NCBI GenBank assembly: GCA_017409205.1
Contig: JAFQTF010000045.1
Coordinates: forward strand, 1-44,184
Origin: Oscillospiraceae bacterium
Lineage (GTDB): Bacteria; Bacillota; Clostridia; Oscillospirales; Oscillospiraceae
Length of the DNA stretch: 44,184 nucleotides
Reading direction: 5' to 3'
Both the position numbers and the translations under genes were made by a program. Below the pieces are notes generated by a model that did no database searches, was not told where the DNA came from, and saw only the letters and a program-made list of their open reading frames with translations. Below, one piece after another: positions 1 through 8,530 of this stretch (position 1 is the first letter of the stretch; every line of letters begins with the position of its first letter).

Positions 1-723
1 CTGAACGTGAAGCGTATGATCATGAAGCTCCACGCACAGGGCCCCAAGACCGTCTATATTGACGCTGTCGGTCCCTGCGAAGTTACCGCCGGTGATATTA
101 AGGCTGATGGTGAGGTTGAAATTCTGAACCCTGAGCTGCACATCTGCACTCTGGGCGAGGATGCCACTTTCAATATGGAGATCACCCTGTCTCAGGGCCG
201 CGGCTATGTTTCCTCTGACCGGAACAAGACCGCACAGACTGTCATCGGTGTGATCCCCATCGACTCCATCTATTCTCCTGTTACCAAGGTGAATTACACG
301 GTGGAGCCCTGTCGTGTCGGCGATAAGACCGACTTCGACAAGCTGACCCTTGAGGTCTGGACCGATTCCACCATCACTGCCAAGGACGCTGTGTCCCTGG
401 GCGCCAAGATCCTGAGCGATCATCTGACTGTGTTCACCAACCTGTCTGATTCCGTCAGCACCTCCTCCACCGTTGTGGAAAAGACTGCTGACCGCCCTGA
501 TGCCAAGCTGTCCATGACCATTGATGAGCTGGATCTGTCCGTCCGGAGCTTCAACTGCCTGAAGCGTGCCAACATCAATACTGTCGCTGATCTGATCAAC
601 AAGACCGGTGAAGATATGATGAAGGTCCGTAATATGGGCAAGAAGTCCCTGGATGAGGTTCAGAAGAAGCTGGAGATGATGGGTCTGTCCCTGGCCAGCG
701 AAGAATCTGGCAGCAACAACTAA
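1..723 (+). CDS. rpoA: DNA-directed RNA polymerase subunit alpha (5'-truncated by window edge)
   Basis: The reading frame is open from base 1, so the gene starts upstream; about 240 C-terminal residues of a protein that is usually about 315 are present. The first part is the end of the alpha N-terminal domain, which dimerises and nucleates assembly of the core enzyme. After an acidic/serine linker, the last 65 or so residues form the alpha-CTD, with the helix-hairpin-helix pattern [17 protein letters not shown] and [12 protein letters not shown] that contacts UP elements and activators. It is followed 29 bases later by rplQ, the standard end of the ribosomal protein operon in Firmicutes. Codon use favours the set typical of highly expressed genes (GCT, GTT, CGT). 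Identification is firm. Confidence 0.97.
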   Translation: MNVKRMIMKLHAQGPKTVYIDAVGPCEVTAGDIKADGEVEILNPELHICTLGEDATFNMEITLSQGRGYVSSDRNKTAQTVIGVIPIDSIYSPVTKVNYTVEPCRVGDKTDFDKLTLEVWTDSTITAKDAVSLGAKILSDHLTVFTNLSDSVSTSSTVVEKTADRPDAKLSMTIDELDLSVRSFNCLKRANINTVADLINKTGEDMMKVRNMGKKSLDEVQKKLEMMGLSLASEESGSNN

Positions 724-752
724 GCTAACCTTTTAAAAAGGAGGAAACGTTC

Positions 753-1094
753 ATGTTCGGCACTCGTAAGCTGGGTAAGACCAGCGCACAGAGAAAGGCC
801 CTGCTGCGTCAGCAGGTTACCGACCTGCTGGAGAATGGCAAGATGGAGACCACCTTCTATCGTGCCAAGGAAGTGCAGCCTGTGGTTGAGAAGATGATCA
901 CCCTGGGCAAGAAGGGCGATCTGGCAGCCTACCGTCGTGCTCTGTCTTTCATCACCAAGGAAGACGTTGCTCACAAGCTGTTCAAGGAAATCGCTCCCAA
1001 GTATGCTGACCGTAACGGCGGCTATACCAGAGTGACCCGTACCGGCGCTCGCCGCGGTGATGCTGCTGAGATGGCAGTCATCGAGCTGGTGTAA
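753..1094 (+). CDS. rplQ: 50S ribosomal protein L17
   Basis: A 113-residue basic protein at the usual L17 length. It opens [20 protein letters not shown], equivalent to the L17 start that in other species reads with H/R-rich residues, and contains the typical [25 protein letters not shown] segment in pieces consistent with the family. An AGGAGG ribosome-binding site lies 9 bases before the ATG. L17 binds 23S rRNA in the large subunit. It is the last gene of the operon: a GC-rich hairpin follows within 25 bases of the stop and a new promoter starts behind it. Confidence 0.97.
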   Translation: MFGTRKLGKTSAQRKALLRQQVTDLLENGKMETTFYRAKEVQPVVEKMITLGKKGDLAAYRRALSFITKEDVAHKLFKEIAPKYADRNGGYTRVTRTGARRGDAAEMAVIELV

Positions 1095-1117
1095 TCCGGA
1101 ATGTCATTGAGATATTC

Positions 1118-1147
1118 GGCGCAGCGTGAACCGCTGCGCCGTTATTT
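1118..1147 (+). terminator. Terminator of the rpoA-rplQ operon
   Basis: A 9-bp perfect stem (GGCGCAGCG/CGCTGCGCC, 1118-1126 and 1132-1140) with a 5-base loop is followed by a short, imperfect T-rich stretch (GTTATTT). The weak U-tract means read-through into the tRNAs is possible. Confidence 0.75.
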
Positions 1148-1167
1148 CAAAAATATGAAAAAAACAC

Positions 1168-1196
1168 TTGACAATTTTGGATTTATCATGTATTAT
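1168..1196 (+). promoter_or_regulatory. Promoter of the tandem tRNA-Thr genes
   Basis: TTGACA at 1168-1173, a 17-base spacer and TATTAT at 1191-1196 place the predicted start near 1203, just ahead of the first tRNA. A near-perfect vegetative promoter with an A-rich stretch upstream, as is usual for stable RNA genes. Confidence 0.85.
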
Positions 1197-1216
1197 ATCA
1201 AAGTTGTCTGACACAT

Positions 1217-1292
<76 letters not shown>

Positions 1293-1308
1293 ATTTTAAA
1301 ACCAATAT

Positions 1309-1384
<76 letters not shown>

Positions 1385-1385
1385 A

Positions 1386-1422
1386 AAAAGAACCGATACC
1401 ATCCGGTATCGGTTCTTTTTTT
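1386..1422 (+). terminator. Terminator of the tRNA transcript
   Basis: Stem AAGAACCGATACC / GGTATCGGTTCTT with loop ATCC followed by seven or more T residues. A strong intrinsic terminator starting directly after the CCA of the second tRNA. Confidence 0.93.
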
Positions 1423-1566
1423 GTTGATGCAAGATTTGAAAAAAATGGATGTGACAGTCCGGTGGATTGACACGACCTGCAAATGTAAAAGCTGGTGGGC
1501 AAAGATACTTTAACAATTCTGGCTGGCAACTCGGGGGATATCCTCTTATGCAAGAAACCTCCGTTA

Positions 1567-1595
1567 TTGACAAAAACAATCTGTTTTGCTAGTAT
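1567..1595 (+). promoter_or_regulatory. Promoter of the DUF554 gene
   Basis: TTGACA (1567-1572), a 17-base spacer and TAGTAT (1590-1595) lie about 30 bases before the ATG. The stretch from 1423 to 1566 holds no other recognisable feature. Confidence 0.7.
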
Positions 1596-1626
1596 ACAAT
1601 CATCTTTTTGGAAATCAGGTGATCCT

Positions 1627-2346
1627 ATGCCCGGTATGGGAACCATTATCAATACTGCCGCCATTTTGCTGGGTGGTCTGTTCGGTGCACTGTTCGGAAG
1701 GTTTCTTTCTGAAAGCGCCCAAGACACATTAACCAAGGTCTGCGGCGTTTCCACACTGTTTATTGCCCTGTCCGGCGCTCTGGAAGGGATGCTGACAGTG
1801 GAAAACGGGGTGATTGTCAGCGGCGGAAGCATGCTGATCATCGGTTGTCTGGCCATCGGCGCATTCGTGGGTGAACTTCTGAACATTGAAGGCGGCTTTG
1901 AACGGTTCGGCCAATGGCTGAAGATCAAAACCGGAAATGCAAAGGATAAGGGGTTTGTGGATGCCTTTGTTACTGCGTCCCTCACCGTCTGCATTGGTGC
2001 CATGGCAATTGTTGGTTCCATTCAGGATGGTATTCAGGGGGATTATTCCATTCTTGCTACCAAAGCAGTTCTGGATCTCATCATTATTATGGTCATGACC
2101 TGCTCCATGGGCCGTGGCTGCGTTTTTTCGGCGATTCCTGTTGCTGTCCTTCAGGGAAGTATTACTGCCCTGGCGGGGCTTGTAAAGCCTCTGATGACGG
2201 ATGCCGCCCTGGCAAACCTTTCTCTGGTTGGCAATGTGCTGATCTTCTGTGTTGGCATCAACCTTGTGTGGGGAAAGAAGATCCGGGTAGCCAATCTGCT
2301 TCCCGCGATTATTGCTGCTGTGGCTGCAGCTTTCCTGCCACTGTAA
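1627..2346 (+). CDS. DUF554 family integral membrane protein
   Basis: A 239-residue hydrophobic protein with about seven membrane segments. It opens MPGMGTIINTAAILLGGLFG, which matches the characteristic start of the DUF554 (YdfK-like) family, and carries the family's internal pattern around VTASLTVCIGAMAIVGSIQDG. I placed the start at the ATG at 1627 because AGGTG lies 5 bases upstream and the promoter at 1567-1595 precedes it; the frame stays open further upstream, but that part is not family-like. It stands alone between its own promoter and a strong terminator. The molecular function of the family is not established; a transport role is only a guess from topology. Confidence 0.88.
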   Translation: MPGMGTIINTAAILLGGLFGALFGRFLSESAQDTLTKVCGVSTLFIALSGALEGMLTVENGVIVSGGSMLIIGCLAIGAFVGELLNIEGGFERFGQWLKIKTGNAKDKGFVDAFVTASLTVCIGAMAIVGSIQDGIQGDYSILATKAVLDLIIIMVMTCSMGRGCVFSAIPVAVLQGSITALAGLVKPLMTDAALANLSLVGNVLIFCVGINLVWGKKIRVANLLPAIIAAVAAAFLPL

Positions 2347-2353
2347 ACCTTTT

Positions 2354-2386
2354 ATCGCATCCGGAAAACCGGATGCGATTTTTTTA
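2354..2386 (+). terminator. Terminator after the DUF554 gene
   Basis: ATCGCATCCGG / CCGGATGCGAT (11 bp) with an AAAA loop and a run of seven T. Confidence 0.93.
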
Positions 2387-2415
2387 TTGCGAAGATGGAG
2401 GAAACGTGTTAAATT
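2387..2415 (+). promoter_or_regulatory. Putative promoter of the CLC gene
   Basis: TTGCGA (2387-2392), 17 bases, TAAATT (2410-2415), directly behind the preceding terminator. Weaker match than others in this window. Confidence 0.45.
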
Positions 2416-2450
2416 AATAGTTGGAATAAAAAAAGAAAGAAGAGATCAAT

Positions 2451-3701
2451 ATGGCATGGCTGGATAGGATCCATCATCCCGAAACCTACATAAAAACATT
2501 CCTGAAATGGGCGCTGCTGGGCGTTGTTATGGGCATCATCGGCGGTCTGCTGGGTGCAGGCTTTCACCATGTGCTGCATTATTTGACCCACCTCCGGGGA
2601 GAGCATACCTGGCTGATTTTCCTGCTGCCGGTGGGCGGTGTGCTGACGGTGGCGCTGTACCGCGTCCTGAAGATGCAGGGGAACCGGGGTACCAACGAGA
2701 TCATCGATGCGACTCTGGACGGACACAGCGTCAGTCCTGCGGTGGCACCTGCCATTTTTCTGGCAACGGCCATGACCCACCTGTTTGGCGGTTCCGCCGG
2801 CCGTGAGGGAGCCGCGCTGCAGTTGGGCGGATCCACGGCATCCCTTCTGGCTAAGCTGTTCCGTCTCAATGATAAGGAACGCAGGGTGATGGTCATGGCG
2901 GGTATGAGTGCGGTTTTTGCAGGCCTTTTCGGCACACCGCTGACTGCGACCCTGTTCTGTATGGAATTCGAATCCGTGGGCACGTTGTTTACCCCTGCGC
3001 TGCTGCCCTGCTATCTGGCTGCCTTTATTGCCAGCCGGGTATCTGGTCTTCTGGGTGTCCATGCGGAGACTTACCTGCTGGAAACGGCCTATAGTCTGAC
3101 CCTTGGCAACTGCTGGAAGTTCCTGATTCTGGCGGTGCTGGTATCCTGCCTGGGTATTGCCATGTGCTTCCTGTTCCACAAGGCGGAGCATCTGGCAGCC
3201 CATTATCTGCCCAATCCCTTTGTTCGGATCGCTGCGGGCGGCGTTGCGGTGATGGTACTGACCCTTCTGGTGGGGGATCACCGGTTTAACGGTGCCGGTA
3301 TGGACATGGCCCTGAAGGCAGTGGGGGGCGAGGCAGACTGGTATTCATTCCTCATGAAAATGCTGTTTACCGCTGTAACCCTCTCTGCGGGCTTCAAAGG
3401 CGGTGAGATCGTGCCCACCTTCTGCATCGGCGCCACCTTCGGCTGCGTCCTGGGCGGCCTCCTGGGCCTTGATGCCGGCCTTGCAGCAGCGCTGGGACTG
3501 GTGGGACTGTTCTGCTGCGCCACCAACTCTCCACTGGCGTCTATTGTGCTGAGCATGGAAATGTTCGGCGGAGCGAATCTTTACCTGTTTGCTCTTGTCT
3601 GCGTGATCTGCTTCGTACTGTCCGGCAACAGCGGCCTGTATGCCAGCCAGATCATCGAATTTTCCAAGTCCGAAATTCCTGGCAGCCGCCAGAGCAGATG
3701 A
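2451..3701 (+). CDS. CLC-family chloride channel / anion-proton antiporter
   Basis: A 416-residue polytopic membrane protein. GGSAGREGAALQLGGS (about residues 113-128) is the CLC GREG helix with the gating glutamate at E119, and FKGGEIVPTFCIGATFG near residues 308-324 matches the GGxFxPxxxxGA selectivity segment. NSPLASIVLSMEMFG is the usual C-terminal helix. The first anion-binding motif, GSGIP in classical chloride CLCs, is not present: the corresponding place reads GNRGTNEIIDA. No cytoplasmic CBS domains are present. The protein is shorter than E. coli ClcA (about 470), so it may belong to one of the short CLC subfamilies; ion selectivity is not decided by sequence. Monocistronic. Confidence 0.9.
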   Translation: MAWLDRIHHPETYIKTFLKWALLGVVMGIIGGLLGAGFHHVLHYLTHLRGEHTWLIFLLPVGGVLTVALYRVLKMQGNRGTNEIIDATLDGHSVSPAVAPAIFLATAMTHLFGGSAGREGAALQLGGSTASLLAKLFRLNDKERRVMVMAGMSAVFAGLFGTPLTATLFCMEFESVGTLFTPALLPCYLAAFIASRVSGLLGVHAETYLLETAYSLTLGNCWKFLILAVLVSCLGIAMCFLFHKAEHLAAHYLPNPFVRIAAGGVAVMVLTLLVGDHRFNGAGMDMALKAVGGEADWYSFLMKMLFTAVTLSAGFKGGEIVPTFCIGATFGCVLGGLLGLDAGLAAALGLVGLFCCATNSPLASIVLSMEMFGGANLYLFALVCVICFVLSGNSGLYASQIIEFSKSEIPGSRQSR

Positions 3702-3718
3702 TACATTGTCAATTTGCC

Positions 3719-3753
3719 ATGCGCCGAAGCAAGTCCTGCTTCGGCGCATTTTT
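3719..3753 (+). terminator. Terminator after the CLC gene
   Basis: ATGCGCCGAAGCA / TGCTTCGGCGCAT stem of 13 bp with an AGTCC-type loop and a following T run. Confidence 0.93.
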
Positions 3754-3773
3754 GGGCGTTTCCAAACTGCTTC

Positions 3774-3802
3774 TTGAAAACGAAAAGATTCTGTGTTATG
3801 AT
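3774..3802 (+). promoter_or_regulatory. Promoter of the MFS gene
   Basis: TTGAAA (3774-3779), 17-base spacer, TATGAT (3797-3802); 31 bases before the chosen ATG. Confidence 0.65.
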
Positions 3803-3833
3803 CATGAAAACGTTTCCAAGCGAGGAGAAAGAT

Positions 3834-4988
3834 ATGACAACATTGTTATTGGCGATCATTTATATTTCCTTCGTCAGTCTGGGTCTGCCGGATGCGCTGC
3901 TGGGTTCTGCCTGGCCGACAATGCACGGTGAGCTGAATGTTCCGGTCTCCTATGCCGGCGGCATTTCGCTTATCATTGCCATTGGTACAGTCATTTCCAG
4001 CCTCCAGTCGGATCGCCTGACCAAGTGGCTCGGTGCAGGTAAGGTGACTGCCTTCAGCGTGGCCATGACAGCCCTGGCGATCTATGGATTCTCGGTCAGC
4101 AGTGCCTACTGGCAGCTGTGCCTCTGGGCCATTCCCTACGGCCTGGGTGCCGGCAGTGTGGACGCAAGCCTGAACAACTATGTTGCTCTGCACTATGCCA
4201 GCCGGCACATGAGCTGGCTGCACTGCATGTGGGGCCTTGGGGCCAGCATCGGTCCGTATATCATGGGCGCGGCCCTGACAGGAGGCATGCGGTGGAATAT
4301 GGGTTACAGCATCATTGCGGTACTGCAGATGATCCTGACCCTGGTTTTGCTGCTCAGCCTGCCGCTATGGAAGAAGCGTACGGTGCAGACAGAAGACGGT
4401 GTTCCGGTCAAGCCTCTGAAGCTGACGGAAATCGTGAAGATTCCCGGAGCGAAGGAAGTAATGCTGGCATTCTTCTGCTACTGCGCGCTGGAGCAGACTG
4501 CCATCCTGTGGGGAAGCTCCTATCTGGTGATGCACAGGGGGATGAATGAGGAAACAGCAGCCAGTCTTGCCAGTCTGTTCCTTATGGGCCTGACACTGGG
4601 CCGGGGGCTGAACGGATTTCTGACCTACAAGCTCGGGGATACTGACCTGATCCGCCTGGGTCAGGGGGTGATCGCGGCAGGCATTCTGATTATGCTTCTG
4701 CCGCTGGACGAAACAGCCAGTTTTCTTGGTCTGATGCTCTGTGGTCTGGGCTGCGCACCCATTTATCCCTGTATCATCCATTCCACGCCGGATCACTTCG
4801 GCCCGGAAAATTCTCAGGCAATCATTGGCGTACAGATGGCCAGCGCCTATGTAGGCATCTGCTGTATGCCGCCTGTCTTCGGTCTTATCGCAACCCATAT
4901 CAGCGCCTCTCTGCTGCCGGGTTATCTGGCCGCCATCCTGGTGCTGATGGTCGTCATGTGTGAACGTCTGAACCGAAAAGCCGGATAA
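3834..4988 (+). CDS. Major facilitator superfamily transporter
   Basis: A 384-residue protein with about twelve hydrophobic segments. The start is set at the ATG at 3834 (MTTLLLAIIYISFVSLGLPD) because GAGGAG lies 7 bases upstream and the promoter lies in front of it; the frame is open further upstream, but that part crosses the promoter. The segment SLGLPDALLGSAWPTMH in the first helix resembles the FucP/sugar-permease branch of the MFS (a G-x-x-x-x-x-G-x-x-W-P pattern), and two half-domains are joined by a charged loop near residues 185-205. The substrate cannot be named. The gene is alone between its own promoter and a shared terminator. Confidence 0.87.
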   Translation: MTTLLLAIIYISFVSLGLPDALLGSAWPTMHGELNVPVSYAGGISLIIAIGTVISSLQSDRLTKWLGAGKVTAFSVAMTALAIYGFSVSSAYWQLCLWAIPYGLGAGSVDASLNNYVALHYASRHMSWLHCMWGLGASIGPYIMGAALTGGMRWNMGYSIIAVLQMILTLVLLLSLPLWKKRTVQTEDGVPVKPLKLTEIVKIPGAKEVMLAFFCYCALEQTAILWGSSYLVMHRGMNEETAASLASLFLMGLTLGRGLNGFLTYKLGDTDLIRLGQGVIAAGILIMLLPLDETASFLGLMLCGLGCAPIYPCIIHSTPDHFGPENSQAIIGVQMASAYVGICCMPPVFGLIATHISASLLPGYLAAILVLMVVMCERLNRKAG

Positions 4989-4997
4989 AACAAAAGA

Positions 4998-5035
4998 AAA
5001 TACCGCAGTTCCATTGGGAACTGCGGTATTTTTGC
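4998..5035. terminator. Bidirectional terminator between convergent genes
   Basis: AAATACCGCAGTTCC / GGAACTGCGGTATTT, 15-bp stem with an ATTG loop and A/T runs on both sides. It serves the MFS gene on the plus strand and the PAP2 gene on the minus strand. Confidence 0.92.
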
Positions 5036-5037
5036 AC

Positions 5038-5649
5038 TTATCTCTGATATTTTCCTCTCTTGCCAAACTGAGGCAGGGGAATCTTTTTTGCGATGAGATT
5101 GCCGAGGATGCCGAAGAGAATACCGGCAAATACGGAGAAGATCACATCGGAGGGGTAGTGGACATACAGGTACAGCCGGGAGAAGGCAATGAGAATGGCC
5201 AGGATCACGGCGGGGATACCCATGAGCTTGCTATTCAGCAGCAGCACGGTACAGGCTTCGAAGGAAGCGATGGTGTGTCCGGAGGGGAAGGAGAAGTCGT
5301 GGGGAAGCTCCACCAGCAGTTCACCGCCCGCCAGAAGATCATTCCAGGTTTTTCCCAGCTCCGTGATCTGGAAATCGTAGGGCCGGATACGGCCCACCAG
5401 AGGCTTCAGGGTAATGTTGCAGATCAGCAGACCCATAGCCAGGGCAAACCACATGCCCAGACCGGTGCGGCGGTACTTGGGGATAAACAGCAGCAGGGTT
5501 GCCCAGACCATCCAGAAGATGCCGGCATCGCCAAACATGGTGATGATGGGCCAGATGGTGTCCATAAGACCGGACTGCAGATGTGCCTGGATCCAGTCCA
5601 GAATGGGAAGGTCAAAGGACACAGCCAGAGTATTCAGCAGTTCCAGCAT
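5038..5649 (-). CDS. PAP2-superfamily membrane phosphatase
   Basis: A 203-residue membrane protein with the three PAP2 motifs in order: K82-x6-R89-P90 (KPLVGRIRP), PSGH with S123/H125, and S157-R158-x5-H164-x3-D168 (SRLYLYVHYPSD). These residues form the catalytic site that removes phosphate from lipid (di)phosphates such as undecaprenyl diphosphate or phosphatidate. Four to five membrane helices alternate with the motifs. It is the last gene of a four-gene minus-strand operon, starting 3 bases after the preceding stop. In this setting, with a GT2-GtrA glycosyltransferase and a phosphodiester glycosidase, recycling of a lipid carrier is a reasonable inference, but not shown. Confidence 0.9.
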   Translation of the reverse strand: MLELLNTLAVSFDLPILDWIQAHLQSGLMDTIWPIITMFGDAGIFWMVWATLLLFIPKYRRTGLGMWFALAMGLLICNITLKPLVGRIRPYDFQITELGKTWNDLLAGGELLVELPHDFSFPSGHTIASFEACTVLLLNSKLMGIPAVILAILIAFSRLYLYVHYPSDVIFSVFAGILFGILGNLIAKKIPLPQFGKRGKYQR

Positions 5650-5652
5650 AGC

Positions 5653-7314
5653 TTATGCTCCTTCCTGAGCAGCATCCTCAAAGTAGGGATACAGCACCAT
5701 GGGTTCCAGAGTGGTACCGCTCTGGAGAGTTGCAATGCCGTTTTCATCGGTGGTGAACACCAGAACCAGAGTCTTGCTGCCGTTGGCATTGATGACTTCC
5801 CTGACCCAGCCGGAGAAGACCTTGCCTTCGGGGGGAGACATGCGGGGGGTGGAAATGGTTTCTGCATCGATCTCAACGAAATCATTCTGCAGGATCTCAC
5901 CTTCATACTGGAAGGTCAGACGAACCTTGCCCACAGTTTCCGCAACGTTCATGTTGGTCATCTTAATGACCTTCCATGAACCGTGCTGCTTTTCGATCAG
6001 CAGGGTGGAGTTGATGGGCTTAGTGGTGGTGCCGCCGTCGGTGAGCTTGATGGTCAGCTCGGTGGTGACATAGGCGGAGAACATGTCGTCAGAGTAACGG
6101 CAGTAGTTGGTGACGGAATCATTGTCGAAGCTGTAGCCGTTGTTGCCCTTGGTCCAGGTCAGAACGGTCTGCATGATGCTCTTGTAGGCGGAACCGGTGG
6201 AGTCGAAGTAGCGGCCGACGGTTTCGGAGGAAGCTTCCTTGATCTGGTATTCTGCATAAACCTTCAGTGCCTTCAGGGCGATTTCCTTCTCCTCTTCAGA
6301 GATGGCAATGGTTTCTGCCTGTTCCACATACATGCCGGAGGCATCGTCATAGATCACATCCCGCTGATTGCCGCTGGCATCCATAACGGTGATAGTGGGT
6401 TCGGTCAGCAGGCCGTCCACCCGGTAGATGCTGGTCTTGGCGGTAGTGGCGCCGGCAGGCAGGAATCCGGTGTCGTCTTCCTTCAGGGCAGTTTTCTGAA
6501 CAACGTGGTCATCGGTCAGGGCAATGCCGTTGACATAGGGAAGATGACCGTCCACAGTCTGGATCATGCAGCCGCCGGCCCGCTCATAGAACAGGCCCAC
6601 TTCGCCCAGAACCCAGTCGGGGATATCGGTCTGGAGGGTGCTTTCGTTGGCATTGTGCAGGGTGAAGTAAGCGAGGCGGTCGCCTTCCAGGTTGACGAAG
6701 TACTTCTTGTCTTCAGAAAGACCGGAAGAAGTCAGCTGATAGGTCAGTTCCTTGTCGCCAACCTTTTCTTCCATATAGGCAACAAAGGCGTCCTTGCCTT
6801 CATACTGGGTATCGGAGATGCCGGCAGCGTCATACAGCGCGCCCCAGTCGGGATCGTCAAAGAGCTGCTGGAACACTTCTTCAGACTTTGCAGTAGGCTG
6901 TGCGGCTTCATAGTCCACCAGCCAGCCCTGAAGCCACTGCAGACCAAAGAATACAGCCACGAAGAACAGGAAGATGAACAGGAAATACAGGGTGTAGAAG
7001 ATCACGCCGCCCAGACGGGGGCCTCTTTTTCTGGGGGCAGCCTGCTGCTGATTTTCCTTGGCAGGCTTCTTGGGGGCTGCGGTCTCCTTGGCTGCTTTTT
7101 TGGCAGGCTGCTCCTTTACGGGTGCATTTTTGATCTCATGAGCATCCTGATCATAGGGGACATTCTTTTTTCTGGGAGCGGGAGCAGGCTGTGCGGCAGG
7201 CTCCTCCCGGACGGGCGCGGGCTTCTTCTGGGCCGCAGTGTTGCGGGAAGCAGTGATCTCCTGAATATCCAGAGAAGTCTTTTTGCGCTTTTTATCAAAT
7301 TTTCCCTGATACAT
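5653..7314 (-). CDS. Single-pass membrane protein with long Lys/Ala/Pro-rich cytoplasmic tail and large outer domain
   Basis: A 553-residue protein of unrecognised function. Residues 1 to about 95 are hydrophilic, rich in K, A, P and Q; a single very hydrophobic segment follows (about 100-125, VIFYTLYFLFIFLFF). The remaining 420 or so residues are predicted outside the cell. The stretch around residues 380-455 (TYCRY-like pattern, then TLLIEKQHGSWKVIKMTN) looks like an NTF2-like fold, and the C-terminal 85 residues (PEGKVFSGW..., LEPMVLYPYF) resemble the beta-grasp repeats of surface proteins (InlB B-type). The ATG at 7314 has GGGAGG 7 bases upstream. It sits between the phosphodiester glycosidase gene (12-base gap) and the PAP2 gene (3-base gap), so it is likely an envelope protein working with them. 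Confidence 0.75.
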   Translation of the reverse strand: MYQGKFDKKRKKTSLDIQEITASRNTAAQKKPAPVREEPAAQPAPAPRKKNVPYDQDAHEIKNAPVKEQPAKKAAKETAAPKKPAKENQQQAAPRKRGPRLGGVIFYTLYFLFIFLFFVAVFFGLQWLQGWLVDYEAAQPTAKSEEVFQQLFDDPDWGALYDAAGISDTQYEGKDAFVAYMEEKVGDKELTYQLTSSGLSEDKKYFVNLEGDRLAYFTLHNANESTLQTDIPDWVLGEVGLFYERAGGCMIQTVDGHLPYVNGIALTDDHVVQKTALKEDDTGFLPAGATTAKTSIYRVDGLLTEPTITVMDASGNQRDVIYDDASGMYVEQAETIAISEEEKEIALKALKVYAEYQIKEASSETVGRYFDSTGSAYKSIMQTVLTWTKGNNGYSFDNDSVTNYCRYSDDMFSAYVTTELTIKLTDGGTTTKPINSTLLIEKQHGSWKVIKMTNMNVAETVGKVRLTFQYEGEILQNDFVEIDAETISTPRMSPPEGKVFSGWVREVINANGSKTLVLVFTTDENGIATLQSGTTLEPMVLYPYFEDAAQEGA

Positions 7315-7326
7315 GGTTTACCTCCC

Positions 7327-8517
7327 TTAGTCTGCGGTCCGGACCAGCCAGTAGTTGGGCATACGTCTGGGCTGGGACTGAAGCACAGAATAGTTGTTGA
7401 TGGTCTGAACCTGACCGGGTTCTCCATACAGACCGTGCATATCCCGGTACATCATGATGGAGGAAGAACCGCCGTCCAGATTGCAGGCGTTCACTGCGCC
7501 ATATTCGATCATGATATCGGTGACGTCCTTATAGGTGCCGCCGACGGAGCCTGCCTGACGGCCGTCGATGCAGACGAAGATCACAGCGCCGTCATCCCGC
7601 TGGCCGATGGCGGTACGGGGATTCCAGCCGGAGGCCTTGTTGTAGGCTTCCTGATTGACTTCACCGTTGATGATCAGAGGAGGACCAAATTCGCAGCCGT
7701 CACGAATGTTCAGGGCTTCGGCCTCGGCCTCGGTCATGGTCTTGGCCACCACCAGGATATCATCATCGTTGAAGCCGACGAAGCCACCGCCGGTTTCGGC
7801 AACAGGAATATTGCCGCGGTACTGGTTGCAGATGAATTCGCCTTCGGAGTAAACGATACCGGCGGGAACGCTGCCGACATAGGAGTTGGCGGTGCCGTCA
7901 TCGTTGAAAGCACCGGCATTGATGGCGGCGATGATGCTCTCATCGGCTTCTGCCATGACCTCGTTCAGTCGCTTGCCGGGGGTATTGGTGGAATAAACCT
8001 TTGCGGAACGGCCCATGTAGACCTTGCTGGGATCACGAACCACCATGATATGGGCATTGTAGGTGGCGCCGGACAGGTGCTCAATGTAGACACCATCGGG
8101 ATGGTTGGCCCATTCATCGCTGCTGCCGGACAGAACGCCGGACTTGTCAATGGTGACCATGTCGGTGTCGGTCAGAACAGATTCCATTTCCTCGCCCTTC
8201 TTATAGCGGATGGAGTCCAGGGTCTCCTCGTCCATGAACAGGCCGGGGATCCATTTGGTGGCAGAGGGCTCCAGCAGGGACATGGTCAGAACTTCCCGGG
8301 CGGCAGGGGAGGGACCGTTGAAGATCACGTTCATCACCAGCACCAGCGCCACCACTACCAGAATGACAACGGTAAACAGCAGGAGGAAGAAGCGGCGGAT
8401 GATCCGGCCCAGCAGGCCGCTGCCTTTTTTCTTCTTCTTTTTCTTTTTGGGCTTTTCTGCGGGAATCAGCTCTTCATCGAGGATCTCAGCCTCTTGATTA
8501 CGATTCTTTTTGCTCAT
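7327..8517 (-). CDS. Phosphodiester glycosidase (NAGPA/DUF2233 domain) membrane-anchored protein
   Basis: A 396-residue protein with a lysine-rich N-terminus (nine consecutive K near residue 30), one membrane anchor (about 48-70), and an outer domain carrying the NAGPA signature: YNAHIMVVRDPSKVYM, INAGAFNDDGTANSYVGSVP, RTAIGQRDDGAVIFVCIDGR and the C-terminal NLDGGSSSIMMYRD. The domain is named after the human uncovering enzyme that removes GlcNAc from a phosphodiester; bacterial members act on exposed glycosyl-phosphodiesters of cell-surface polymers. I start at the ATG at 8517, 9 bases after GAGG; an in-frame TTG two codons earlier sits too close to the ribosome-binding site. Second gene of the envelope operon, 13 bases after the GT2 gene. 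Confidence 0.88.
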   Translation of the reverse strand: MSKKNRNQEAEILDEELIPAEKPKKKKKKKKGSGLLGRIIRRFFLLLFTVVILVVVALVLVMNVIFNGPSPAAREVLTMSLLEPSATKWIPGLFMDEETLDSIRYKKGEEMESVLTDTDMVTIDKSGVLSGSSDEWANHPDGVYIEHLSGATYNAHIMVVRDPSKVYMGRSAKVYSTNTPGKRLNEVMAEADESIIAAINAGAFNDDGTANSYVGSVPAGIVYSEGEFICNQYRGNIPVAETGGGFVGFNDDDILVVAKTMTEAEAEALNIRDGCEFGPPLIINGEVNQEAYNKASGWNPRTAIGQRDDGAVIFVCIDGRQAGSVGGTYKDVTDIMIEYGAVNACNLDGGSSSIMMYRDMHGLYGEPGQVQTINNYSVLQSQPRRMPNYWLVRTAD

Positions 8518-8530
8518 ACTCAATTACCTC

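Noticed and set aside
2387..2450. Fluoride riboswitch upstream of the CLC gene
   Set aside because: The 60-base leader lacks the conserved GGNGAUGG and CUGAUG segments and is too short after the terminator.
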